A stretch of 29,112 nt of DNA from Phyllobacteriaceae bacterium (GTDB taxonomy: Bacteria; Pseudomonadota; Alphaproteobacteria; Rhizobiales; Rhizobiaceae), in NCBI GenBank assembly GCA_024645155.1, contig JAHEGF010000007.1, positions 1 to 29,112 of the forward strand, read 5' to 3'. The notes below the pieces were generated by a model. That model ran no database searches. It was not told the DNA's origin and was given only the letters and a program-made list of their open reading frames with translations. Positions 1-7,992 of the stretch are shown piece after piece. The translations under genes and the position numbers were made by a program. Each line of letters opens with the position of its first letter. Position 1 is the stretch's first letter.

Positions 1-1579
1 CGCCCAGCGCCTGGCTCAAAAGAACAGGCTGACGGAACTCGAAGGCGAACTGGCGGCTGCCGCTGCCACGGCTAAAAAGACCGAGGAAGACGTTGCCCAA
101 GCCGCAGCTCTCGTTGCCCAGTCCGCCACTGATGAACGCACCAAAAGGGAAGAGCTGCGCCAGGCACGTGATCTGGCAGCGCAGGCGCGCGACACACTGG
201 CCGCTGCCGAACGCGCGGCCGGCCAAAAGGCGAGCCGGAAGTCGGCGCTTGAAGAAACCCGTCTTGGGATCATTGAGTTGGCGGAGGAAGCGACCGGCCA
301 GTTGGCGGCAGCCGACACCGCCTTGAAAAATACCGCCGATATTTCGCTGATCGAAACTGAACACAAACAACTGAGCGAAACGGTTTCGCAGGACCGGGCC
401 AAGCTGGCGGAAGCGCGCCTTGCCCATGAGGGGTTGAAACGCGAAGCGGAAATGCGGACGAACCGGATACAGGCGATTGCCGGAGAGCGTGCTTCGTGGA
501 CAGCGCGTGCAGCGAATGCAAATCATCATGTTCTGGAACTGTCGGAACGCCGCGGTGAGGCCGGAAATGAACTGGAAAAATTGCGCGATGCACCTGACGA
601 GATTGAGGCCCGGCGGTCAGCGCTGATGAGCCAGTTGTCGGAAGCGGAAAATCTCCGCGCCAAGGCCGCTGACGAATTGCAGCAGGCTGAAAACGACAAT
701 GCCGGGCGCGAGCGGATCGCCGCCGATGCGATCACATCGCTGTCGGAGGCGCGTGAAGCCCGGGCACGAGCCGAAGAACGCCTGACGGCAGCCGGTGATC
801 GCCGCGGCGACATCGAAAAGCGTATCCGTGAAGCGATGAATTGCGCACCGGAAGCTGTCATGCAGCACACTGGCCTTGCCGTAAATGACCCGATGCCCGA
901 TGTCACCGAGGTCGAGCGCAAGCTGGAACGCCACAAGATTGAGCGCGAACGCCTTGGCGCGGTGAATTTGCGTGCCGAAGAAGAGCAGGTTGAACTGACC
1001 GAACGCTATGAATCACTCGTAGCCGAGCGCCAGGACGTCGTTGAGGCGATCAAGAAATTGCGTATTGCGATTCAAGGGCTTAACAAGGAAGGCCGGGAAC
1101 GGCTGCTGGCCGCTTTCGACGCGGTCAGCGAGCATTTTTCGCGGCTGTTTACTCACCTGTTCGGTGGCGGTACTGCCGAACTGCAACTGATCGAATCCGA
1201 TGACCCGCTGGATGCCGGCCTGGAAATCGTTGCCCGCCCGCCTGGAAAGCGCCCTCAAACGCTGACACTGCTGTCGGGCGGTGAGCAGGCATTGACCGCG
1301 ACAGCACTGATCTTTGCGGTTTTCCTGACCAATCCTGCTCCGGTCTGCGTGCTCGACGAAGTGGACGCGCCGCTGGATGATCACAATGTCGAGCGTTTCT
1401 GCGATCTCATGGATGAGATGTCGGCCACAACCGACACCCGGTTTGTCATCATCACCCACAATCCGATTACCATGGCACGCATGGACCGGTTGTTCGGGGT
1501 CACTATGGGTGAGCAGGGCGTAAGTCAGCTTGTCTCGGTCGACCTCCAGACTGCGGAGCAGCTGCGCGAAGCGAGTTGA
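1..1579 (+). CDS. smc: Chromosome segregation protein SMC, C-terminal part (5' end outside window)
   Basis: SMC is the ATPase core of bacterial condensin, which compacts and helps segregate the chromosome together with ScpA and ScpB. The frame is open from base 2 without a start, so the gene is cut by the window edge and 525 codons remain of a protein usually near 1,150 residues. The first part is Ala/Glu/Arg-rich heptad-like coiled coil. The head follows, with the ABC signature LLSGGEQ (bases about 1267-1287), Walker B VCVLDEVDAPLDD and the D-loop, then the switch motif FVIITHN. The LSGGEQ variant with Gln, and the ending in MGEQGVSQLVSVDL, are normal for alphaproteobacterial SMC. An internal TTG at 278 is in frame but is not a start. 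A 108-base gap separates it from ppdK on the same strand. Confidence 0.96.
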   Translation, partial: AQRLAQKNRLTELEGELAAAAATAKKTEEDVAQAAALVAQSATDERTKREELRQARDLAAQARDTLAAAERAAGQKASRKSALEETRLGIIELAEEATGQLAAADTALKNTADISLIETEHKQLSETVSQDRAKLAEARLAHEGLKREAEMRTNRIQAIAGERASWTARAANANHHVLELSERRGEAGNELEKLRDAPDEIEARRSALMSQLSEAENLRAKAADELQQAENDNAGRERIAADAITSLSEAREARARAEERLTAAGDRRGDIEKRIREAMNCAPEAVMQHTGLAVNDPMPDVTEVERKLERHKIERERLGAVNLRAEEEQVELTERYESLVAERQDVVEAIKKLRIAIQGLNKEGRERLLAAFDAVSEHFSRLFTHLFGGGTAELQLIESDDPLDAGLEIVARPPGKRPQTLTLLSGGEQALTATALIFAVFLTNPAPVCVLDEVDAPLDDHNVERFCDLMDEMSATTDTRFVIITHNPITMARMDRLFGVTMGEQGVSQLVSVDLQTAEQLREAS

Positions 1580-1627
1580 CGCCGGCGATGTTCAATCGAT
1601 TTTATGTTGCATTGCACATTTTGTACT

Positions 1628-1648
1628 TGGTGCATGGTGCGATGGTGC
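1628..1648 (+). repeat. Three direct copies of TGGTGC in the ppdK leader
   Basis: TGGTGC occurs at 1628-1633, 1635-1640 and 1643-1648, about 40 to 60 bases before the ppdK start. The 7- and 8-base spacing is shorter than a helical turn. This could be chance, a simple slippage product or a regulatory site. No promoter hexamers could be assigned with confidence in the same gap. Confidence 0.3.
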
Positions 1649-1687
1649 GTTAGTCCGGTCCAAATCACCAGTGCCTGGAGGGGCGAG

Positions 1688-4351
1688 ATGACCAAATGGG
1701 TATACAGATTTGGTGACGGTTTTGCAGACGGCAGTGCCACTGACAGTGCATTGCTCGGGGGCAAGGGCGCCAATCTGGCAGAAATGTGCAGCTTGGGGCT
1801 TCCCGTTCCTCCAGGATTTACCATAACGACGGAAGTCTGTTCCCACTATTTTTCCAACGGGCGGGCCTTTCCGCCTGACCTTAAGGACGAGGTTGCCGCA
1901 GCTCTTGACCGGGTTGGAAAGGAAACCGGCCGCACATTCGGATCATCGGACAAATCGCTGCTCGTATCCGTACGCTCCGGTGGCAGGGCCTCGATGCCGG
2001 GTATGATGGACACGGTACTCAATCTCGGACTCAACGATGCAACCGTGGAGGCATTCGCCCGCGAATCCGGGGACGAGCGCTTTGCCTATGACAGCTACCG
2101 CCGGTTTATCCAGATGTATTCGAGTGTCGTACTGGCGCTCGACCATGAAAGCTTCGAGGAAATTCTTGAAGACGAAAAAGCATCTTTGGGGGTCGATCTC
2201 GACACCGAACTGACTGCCGCCAACTGGAGGAAGCTTATCACGCGCTATAAATCGCTCGTTCAAGAAGAACTCGGCAAATCTTTTCCGCAAGATCCGCATG
2301 AACAATTGTGGGGTGCTGTTGGAGCGGTGTTCTCCAGTTGGATGAATCCGCGCGCTGTCACCTATCGCCATCTCCACAACATTCCCGAGGAATGGGGCAC
2401 TGCCGTCAATGTGCAGGCCATGGTATTCGGCAACATGGGCGACACGTCTGCCACCGGCGTTGCCTTTACGCGCAATCCGTCGACCGGTGAAAACAAGCTG
2501 TACGGTGAATTTTTGGTCAATGCGCAGGGCGAAGATGTCGTAGCCGGCATCCGCACGCCGCAGAACCTGACAGAAGAGGCTCGCATCGCGGCCGGTTCCG
2601 ATCGCCCGTCGCTCGAGAAGATCATGCCGCAAGCCTTTGACGAATTTGTTCGCATCTCGGATGTGCTCGAGCGCCATTATCGCGACATGCAGGATCTCGA
2701 ATTTACCATTGAATCCGGAAAATTGTGGATGTTGCAGGCCCGCTCCGGCAAACGCACGGCCAAAGCAGCCTTGAAAATAGCATCCGAGATGGCAACAGAG
2801 GGCCTGATTACCCCGCAGGAAGCGATTTGCAGCATTGACCCGGCCTCCCTTGACCAGTTGCTTCATCCAACGATCGATCCGAAAGCTGAACGAAAAATCA
2901 TCGGTTCCGGTTTGCCTGCATCGCCGGGCGCCGCGACCGGCGAGATCGTATTCTCGTCGGACGAGGCCGAAGAAATGAAGGCTGCCGGACGTCCCTCGAT
3001 TTTGGTGCGCATCGAGACCAGTCCGGAAGATATTCACGGCATGCATGCGGCAGAAGGTATTTTGACGACCCGTGGCGGCATGACCAGCCATGCCGCGGTT
3101 GTGGCCCGTGGCATGGGCAAACCCTGTGTTTCGGGCGCGGCAAATCTGCGCGTTGACTACCAAACCGAAACACTGATCGCGATGGGACGCAGCTTCAGGA
3201 AAGGTGACCAGATCACAATCGACGGCTCTGCCGGCCAGGTTCTGGAAGGTGTGGTTGCCATGCTCCAGCCGGAAATGTCTGGGGATTTCGCGGCAATCAT
3301 GAAATGGGCCGATGAAATGCGCCGCATGAAGGTGCGCACGAATGCCGAAACCATAACCGACGCCAAGACCGCACGGTCCTATGGCGCCGAAGGGATCGGC
3401 CTGTGCCGCACGGAGCACATGTTTTTCGACACCGATCGCATCATTGCCATGCGCGAAATGATCCTTGCCGACAGCGAAAGCGGCCGGCGCGTTGCGCTGG
3501 CGAAACTTCTTCCGATGCAGCGGGCGGATTTTGCCGGACTGTTCGAGATCATGGCTGGCTTGCCGGTAACCATCAGGCTCCTTGATCCGCCACTGCATGA
3601 ATTCCTGCCCAAGACCGCAGAGGAGATTGCCGAGGTGGCGGAGGCAATGGGCGTGCCTGCCGAGAAATTGCGCGAGCGCACCCAGCAATTGCACGAATTC
3701 AACCCGATGCTTGGCCATCGCGGTTGCCGGTTGGCAGTTTCCCATCCGGAAATTGCCGAGATGCAGGCTCGCGCCATTATCGAAGCCGCTATCGAGGCCG
3801 CCGAAAAAGCCCATGCACCGGTCGTTCCCGAAATCATGGTTCCGCTCGTCGGTCTTCGCAAGGAGTTGGAGTTTGTAAAGGCCCGTATTGATGCGGTGGC
3901 AAAAGAGGTGATGGGCGAAAAGGGCGTGGAAATCGAATATCTCGTCGGCACCATGATCGAATTGCCCCGCGCCGCAATTCGCGCTCACGCGATTGCCGAA
4001 GACGCGCAGTTTTTCTCGTTTGGCACCAATGACCTGACACAAACGACATTTGGCATTTCACGTGATGATGCCGGCAGTTTCCTGGAGGCCTACCAAAAGA
4101 AAGGCATTATCGGGCAGGATCCGTTTGTGACGCTTGATCAGGCCGGGGTTGGCGAACTGATTCGGATGGCAGCGGAAAAGGGGCGGGCAGTGCGCCCGGA
4201 TATCAAGCTTGGGATCTGCGGCGAACATGGTGGCGATCCTGCATCGATCCGGTTTTGCGAAGACGTCGGGCTCGATTACGTATCCTGCTCACCGTTCCGG
4301 ATTCCGATTGCACGGCTGGCGGCTGCACAAGCATCTGTAAAGGAGAAGTAG
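1688..4351 (+). CDS. ppdK: Pyruvate, phosphate dikinase
   Basis: PPDK reversibly converts pyruvate, ATP and phosphate to phosphoenolpyruvate, AMP and diphosphate in the cytoplasm, linking glycolysis and gluconeogenesis. The 887-residue length fits the bacterial family. The N-terminal ATP-grasp domain begins with KGANLAEM. The swivelling domain carries the phospho-histidine in GGMTSHAAV (His468, next to the Thr-Ser of the TSH motif that regulatory kinases target in some bacteria). The C-terminal TIM barrel has GLCRTEHMF and the catalytic Cys844 in ICGEHGGDP. The frame opens at 1604, but the ATG at 1688 is preceded by GGAGGGG at 1677-1683, and the 28 codons before it do not resemble the family, so 1688 is taken as the start. 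The gene lies just after smc. Confidence 0.96.
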   Translation: MTKWVYRFGDGFADGSATDSALLGGKGANLAEMCSLGLPVPPGFTITTEVCSHYFSNGRAFPPDLKDEVAAALDRVGKETGRTFGSSDKSLLVSVRSGGRASMPGMMDTVLNLGLNDATVEAFARESGDERFAYDSYRRFIQMYSSVVLALDHESFEEILEDEKASLGVDLDTELTAANWRKLITRYKSLVQEELGKSFPQDPHEQLWGAVGAVFSSWMNPRAVTYRHLHNIPEEWGTAVNVQAMVFGNMGDTSATGVAFTRNPSTGENKLYGEFLVNAQGEDVVAGIRTPQNLTEEARIAAGSDRPSLEKIMPQAFDEFVRISDVLERHYRDMQDLEFTIESGKLWMLQARSGKRTAKAALKIASEMATEGLITPQEAICSIDPASLDQLLHPTIDPKAERKIIGSGLPASPGAATGEIVFSSDEAEEMKAAGRPSILVRIETSPEDIHGMHAAEGILTTRGGMTSHAAVVARGMGKPCVSGAANLRVDYQTETLIAMGRSFRKGDQITIDGSAGQVLEGVVAMLQPEMSGDFAAIMKWADEMRRMKVRTNAETITDAKTARSYGAEGIGLCRTEHMFFDTDRIIAMREMILADSESGRRVALAKLLPMQRADFAGLFEIMAGLPVTIRLLDPPLHEFLPKTAEEIAEVAEAMGVPAEKLRERTQQLHEFNPMLGHRGCRLAVSHPEIAEMQARAIIEAAIEAAEKAHAPVVPEIMVPLVGLRKELEFVKARIDAVAKEVMGEKGVEIEYLVGTMIELPRAAIRAHAIAEDAQFFSFGTNDLTQTTFGISRDDAGSFLEAYQKKGIIGQDPFVTLDQAGVGELIRMAAEKGRAVRPDIKLGICGEHGGDPASIRFCEDVGLDYVSCSPFRIPIARLAAAQASVKEK

Positions 4352-4444
4352 CCTGCGGTGCCGGAAACCAAAAGGCTGATGCATTTCGCTGGCATGTTGC
4401 CTGCTGAACATGGTGCCTTGCTGCCGTTGAATGTGTAGTGTTTG

Positions 4445-5554
4445 ATGATGAAACACACCGCCGCGGCACGCGACTCTGTCTATGTCTTGATGCGAACAGC
4501 GATGGGTTGCACCCCGTCGCAAGCCGATCTTGACTTGCTCGCCCAGACGCCCGGCACGGACATTGTCCGGTTTGCCAGGAGCAATCAGGTTCTCGCCGCA
4601 TTTCAACCTGTACTTTCCGTCTCCGGCATAGCGAAGGCGTTGGGTGCCAACGTCATCGCCATCCTGTCGGAGGCAGAGGCCAATCGGCACCGCAACAGCA
4701 TCATTGAAAAACAGATTTTCGAATTGGCAGATACCTTCACCGATGCGGGCATCGCGCGTGCCGTGGTATTGAAGGGCGGTGCCTTCCTGCTCGAGGACCA
4801 GCCGGAAAAGGCATCCTGGCGCTACCTGACCGACTGTGATGTTCTGGTTGAACCGAATGACATCACCACGGCTGTAGGCGGCCTGAAAAAGTTGGGGTAC
4901 GAAGCCGATGACGCCATCTACGATCCGGCCTCCGATCACCATTATCCAACATTCTTTCGCAATTTCGATGAAGTGCCCATCGAGATCCACACACGCCTCG
5001 GGCCGCCGGCAGCCGAGCGCCTGTTGTCAACCGCCGGTGTGCTGGAGCGCGCCCTTTCGGCACGCTCCGATTCGATACTCGCCGTACCCGCTTTGACCGA
5101 CCGCGTTTTGCATTTGGTCAACCACGCCCAATTTCACAGTCATCGATACGCCCGCCGTCAGTTTCTGTTGCGAGATGCGTTCGATTTCATCAAGTTGGCC
5201 TCGTCCTCCCGAACCGGCCTCAACCCAATTGCCGGGTCCTATGGCCGCGCGCGTGATCGCGATCAATTTGACGCTTTCGCCGGATTTGCCTTGCAATTTG
5301 CACCTCCGGGCCGGTTCGAGTGGCAGGTGACCGAAAGCGCCCAAACCTGGATGGAGCAGACGCGCAAGGCATCTGCATCATATTACCTTCCTTATCGCTA
5401 TTTGATCGATGACTGGATGCGGTTGGGGTTCACGATGCTCGGTTCTGCTGAATCCCGTGCCAACGCATCAAGGACCATTTTCAACCGCCAGCGGCGCTTC
5501 AAGAAGGTCGCTGATTGGAAAGCATACTGGAAATCGGGAGGCAACACCCGATAG
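4445..5554 (+). CDS. Nucleotidyltransferase family protein (NTP_transf_5-like, PF14907)
   Basis: The 369-residue protein resembles the loosely characterised nucleotidyltransferase-like family PF14907. What can be seen is the sequence VVLKGGAFLLE (Lys-Gly-Gly near residue 110), followed by YLTDCDVLVEP near 130, a DxD pair matching the metal-binding position of pol-beta-type nucleotidyltransferases, then an IEIHTRLG segment and an HxxxHAQFHSHRYARRQFLLRD segment that looks like the helical second half. The substrate is unknown. Relatives often sit near polysaccharide or peptide-modification genes; here the gene is alone between ppdK and a convergent DUF427 gene, about 7 kb from the polysaccharide locus. 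The start is uncertain: TTG, ATG and ATG stand in a row at 4442, 4445 and 4448 without a clear ribosome binding site. Confidence 0.75.
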   Translation: MMKHTAAARDSVYVLMRTAMGCTPSQADLDLLAQTPGTDIVRFARSNQVLAAFQPVLSVSGIAKALGANVIAILSEAEANRHRNSIIEKQIFELADTFTDAGIARAVVLKGGAFLLEDQPEKASWRYLTDCDVLVEPNDITTAVGGLKKLGYEADDAIYDPASDHHYPTFFRNFDEVPIEIHTRLGPPAAERLLSTAGVLERALSARSDSILAVPALTDRVLHLVNHAQFHSHRYARRQFLLRDAFDFIKLASSSRTGLNPIAGSYGRARDRDQFDAFAGFALQFAPPGRFEWQVTESAQTWMEQTRKASASYYLPYRYLIDDWMRLGFTMLGSAESRANASRTIFNRQRRFKKVADWKAYWKSGGNTR

Positions 5555-5574
5555 GCCGGAGCATTTTCCAGTAT
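5524..5574. terminator. Nested inverted repeat between convergent genes, possible bidirectional terminator
   Basis: The 10-base arms ATACTGGAAA (5524-5533) and TTTCCAGTAT (5565-5574) are perfect complements. Inside them ATCGGG (5533-5538) pairs with CCCGAT (5547-5552) around an 8-base loop. The result is a bulged hairpin spanning the stop codon of the nucleotidyltransferase-like gene and ending 8 bases before the stop of the convergent DUF427 gene. No U-tract follows on either strand, so a role as intrinsic terminator is only possible; it may act as an mRNA 3'-end stabiliser. Confidence 0.35.
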
Positions 5575-5581
5575 CAGGCAA

Positions 5582-5956
5582 TCAGCTTTCGATCTCGACC
5601 TTGTTTGGGTAGAACGCACCGTGGTTTGTGATCTGCAGCATCTCGTCGAACGGATGCTCATAAGCCCACATCGCATCGCTTTGCGCTGTCTCCCTGATAC
5701 TCCAGTAGCTGGCATCTCCCTTGAAAGGGCAGTAGGTTGAGGAGGCTGTTTTTTCCAGTTTCGAAAAATCGATATCGGAGAACGGGATATAGATCACCGG
5801 CGGATAATTTCCTTCGTACAACAGCAGGGCGGCTTTCGACGATGCCAGGACGGTACCGTTTGCCCTGACGGTCACTTTGCCATCAAGCGGTTCGGTGGTG
5901 ATCGTATGTCCGGGATGTTTGACAAATCCCGGAGCAGGATTGGGTGTGCTATCCAT
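5582..5956 (-). CDS. DUF427 domain-containing protein
   Basis: This small soluble protein of 124 residues matches the DUF427 family (PF04248). The signature is HPGHTITTEPLDGKVTVRANGTVLASS followed later by YCPFKGDASYW and WAYEHPFDEMLQI. The family's biochemical function is not established. The frame opens at 5968 with MEAAMDS, but the GGAGG encoded within those first codons lies 8 bases before the second ATG at 5956, so that ATG is preferred. It follows the aminotransferase on the same strand with a 33-base gap, so the two are probably co-transcribed. Confidence 0.88.
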   Translation of the reverse strand: MDSTPNPAPGFVKHPGHTITTEPLDGKVTVRANGTVLASSKAALLLYEGNYPPVIYIPFSDIDFSKLEKTASSTYCPFKGDASYWSIRETAQSDAMWAYEHPFDEMLQITNHGAFYPNKVEIES

Positions 5957-5989
5957 TGCTGCCTCCATACCCAGTACTTCGATTGCCGG

Positions 5990-7384
5990 CTACCGGTTTC
6001 GCAGCTCCTCCCTGGTCACCATGGCCTCGGCATCGTCTAGTGCCCGCTCGAGCCGGTCGAACAACTCGTCAACCTGTTCTGCCGTAATGATCATCGGCGG
6101 GCATATTGCAATTGTATCACCGATGGCGCGTAAAATCGCCCCGTGCCCTTCAAGGATCCGCGAAGTGCGCGCACCGGCTCCGGCCTTTGGATCGAATGGC
6201 CGCTTTGTTTTCTTGTCGGCGACCAGTTCGACACCCCCCATCAATCCACAGGAGCGAGCTTCTCCGACCAAGGGGTGGGCGTCCAGCGCCTTCATCCGTT
6301 TTTCAAACAACGGGATGAGACTGCGCACATGTCCGATGATGTCGCGGCGCTGGTAAATTTCTATCGCCTTGACGCCGAGCGCGCAGCCTAGCGGGTGCCC
6401 GCCATAAGTGTAGCCATGAGCAAATGTTCCGATCCTGGCGCTGTGATCAACATAGCTCTGGTATATATCTTCCGGGATCAAGACTGCGCCAAGTGGCGCA
6501 TATGCGCCGGTCATCTGTTTGGCCGCAGAAACCGTCGTTGGCACCATGCCCAGCGTCTGACAGCCCCACCAGTTACCGGTCCGCCCGAAGCCGTTGATGA
6601 CCTCGTCGTCGATAAGGATGATCTCATGTTCATCGAGGATGGGCTGGATTGCCCGGAAATATTCCTCCGGAGGAACCAGTACGCCGCCAGCCCCCATAAC
6701 CGGTTCGGCAATCATTGCGGCAATTGTCTCCGGACCCTCTTCTTCGATCATCGACCGCAAATTGTCTACAAGGCGCTTGACGAATTCGGCTTCGGTTTCT
6801 CCGTCCTTGCCGAAACGATAGTAATGCGGGCAATCGGCATGAAGGACCCGGTCAATCGGCAGATCAAATCCGGCATGGTTGAAGGGCAGGCCGGTCAGCG
6901 ACGCCGTCATGATCGTGACGCCGTGGTAAGCCCTCATGCGGCTGATGATTTTTTTCTTGTCCGGCCGGCCACGCGCGTTGTTCATGTACCAGGCAAGCTT
7001 GATCTGTGTGTCGTTGGCCTCGGACCCGGAAGAGGTGAAAAACACCTTTGAAATCGGGATCGGCGCAATCTCTTTCAGTTTCTCGGCAAGCTCGATCGCC
7101 GGTTCCGTGCCCTTCGCCCCAAACAGATGGTAGTAGGGAAGCGTGCGAAGCTGTTCGGTTGCAGCCTCGATCAGTTCCTCATCGCCAAAACCAAGGCCCG
7201 CGCACCATAAACCGGCCATGCCCTCGATATATTCCTTGCCGTGCGTGTCATAGACAAACACCCCTTTGCCACGCGCCATGACTGTCGGGCCGTTTTCTGC
7301 AAGCGTGTGAAGCGGCGTGTACGGATGCAGCAACGCGTTGATGTCGCGCACTTGCATGTTGGTCAGTGGCAGTTGGTCGTTCAT
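5990..7384 (-). CDS. Class III (omega-) aminotransferase, PLP-dependent
   Basis: The 464-residue protein belongs to fold-type I class III aminotransferases, which move an amino group from an omega-amino acid, polyamine or amine to pyruvate or a keto acid. Visible motifs are SSGSEANDTQIK near 118-129 (phosphate binding), YHG at 153-155, IDDEVINGFGRTG with the PLP-contacting Asp260, and the probable Schiff-base lysine Lys289 in AAKQMTGAY. The ending ICPPMIITAEQVDEL is typical. The overall pattern, including GYTYGGHPLGCA, is closest to the putrescine/beta-alanine--pyruvate branch (SpuC-like), but the substrate cannot be fixed from sequence. The DUF427 gene follows 33 bases downstream; the gene stands alone upstream. 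Only a weak AGG-like site precedes the ATG. Confidence 0.93.
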   Translation of the reverse strand: MNDQLPLTNMQVRDINALLHPYTPLHTLAENGPTVMARGKGVFVYDTHGKEYIEGMAGLWCAGLGFGDEELIEAATEQLRTLPYYHLFGAKGTEPAIELAEKLKEIAPIPISKVFFTSSGSEANDTQIKLAWYMNNARGRPDKKKIISRMRAYHGVTIMTASLTGLPFNHAGFDLPIDRVLHADCPHYYRFGKDGETEAEFVKRLVDNLRSMIEEEGPETIAAMIAEPVMGAGGVLVPPEEYFRAIQPILDEHEIILIDDEVINGFGRTGNWWGCQTLGMVPTTVSAAKQMTGAYAPLGAVLIPEDIYQSYVDHSARIGTFAHGYTYGGHPLGCALGVKAIEIYQRRDIIGHVRSLIPLFEKRMKALDAHPLVGEARSCGLMGGVELVADKKTKRPFDPKAGAGARTSRILEGHGAILRAIGDTIAICPPMIITAEQVDELFDRLERALDDAEAMVTREELRNR

Positions 7385-7465
7385 GGCCTGCGATCCCTGC
7401 AGTCAGTGGATTGCGCGCATGATAGACGGGAATGCAGGCAACGGTAAGCTTATTCCGCGCCGCAC

Positions 7466-7822
7466 TTAATCAGTGCTGGCTGAAGTCACCAGTTTTGCGT
7501 AGGAGGCTGCGAGGCCGGAAAACGCATTGCCGTGCCCGGCGTCTTCAACTCGCATCGAGTCGCCTTTTTCATCGAGCATGACAAGTACGGTACGGCGGTC
7601 GAAGCCACGTCCGGCAAGCACTGCCGCTATCCGCTGGCATCCGGGAATGAATTCCACCGGCATGTGGAACAGTAGAGTTCCACCGTTCGCCTCTGCCGCC
7701 TGGGATACGCAGTTTTCAAAACCGAGCGATGCGAGGTCGAGAACTCCCAGTGACAGTTCAAGTTCGACAGCCTCGAGCGAGACCGGGGTTTCATCTGAAA
7801 TTCTTGGTTCTGGCGCGTTCAT
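7466..7822 (-). CDS. Hypothetical protein, 118 residues
   Basis: I do not recognise this protein. It is acidic, soluble and without signal peptide or membrane segment; the alternating pattern suggests a small alpha/beta domain (GGTLLFHMPVEFIPGC, then RRTVLVMLDEKGDSM). The frame opens at 7828 with Met-Ile-Met, but GGAG on the minus strand (7832-7829) stands six bases before the second ATG at 7822, so that is the better start. It is divergent from the acyl-CoA ligase gene and lies about 80 bases downstream of nothing else on its strand; the aminotransferase start at 7384 follows it. The start region is enclosed in an inverted repeat described separately. Confidence 0.6.
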   Translation of the reverse strand: MNAPEPRISDETPVSLEAVELELSLGVLDLASLGFENCVSQAAEANGGTLLFHMPVEFIPGCQRIAAVLAGRGFDRRTVLVMLDEKGDSMRVEDAGHGNAFSGLAASYAKLVTSASTD

Positions 7823-7849
7823 GATCATCTCCGACTAGCGAAACGCGCC
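7812..7849 (-). promoter_or_regulatory. Inverted repeat enclosing the ribosome binding site and start of the 118-residue gene
   Basis: On the minus strand GGCGCGTT (7849-7842) pairs perfectly with AACGCGCC (7819-7812). The 22-base loop holds the GGAG ribosome binding site and the ATG-ATC-ATG start cluster, and the downstream arm covers codons 2 to 4. Such a stem could tune translation or respond to temperature. An 8-base repeat with this spacing is expected several times by chance in a window of this size; only its placement is notable. Confidence 0.3.
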
Positions 7850-7992
7850 CCGCCGCAGACAAATGTTCAGGTTCACGATGGCAGAACTGTGACCGCTTTT
7901 AGTTCAATTGAGGTATTGGTAAATTTTTGCCGGGTACTGGACAAATCGGGCTTACGCCTTCAAATCTTGGAACGAGTTTTAGGGAGGAAGAT

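Noticed and set aside
1943..4042. A 699-codon open frame on the minus strand across ppdK
   Set aside because: It is antisense to a certain gene with complete motifs, its translation is rich in His, Phe and Cys with no recognisable domain, and long antisense frames are common in GC-rich coding DNA.
4391..4417. Imperfect inverted repeat GGCATGTT/AACATGGTGCC after ppdK as a terminator
   Set aside because: The arms need a two-base insertion to pair and no T run follows.
6395..7051. A 218-codon open frame on the plus strand inside the aminotransferase
   Set aside because: It is the complement of a conserved coding region and shows no domain or ribosome binding site.
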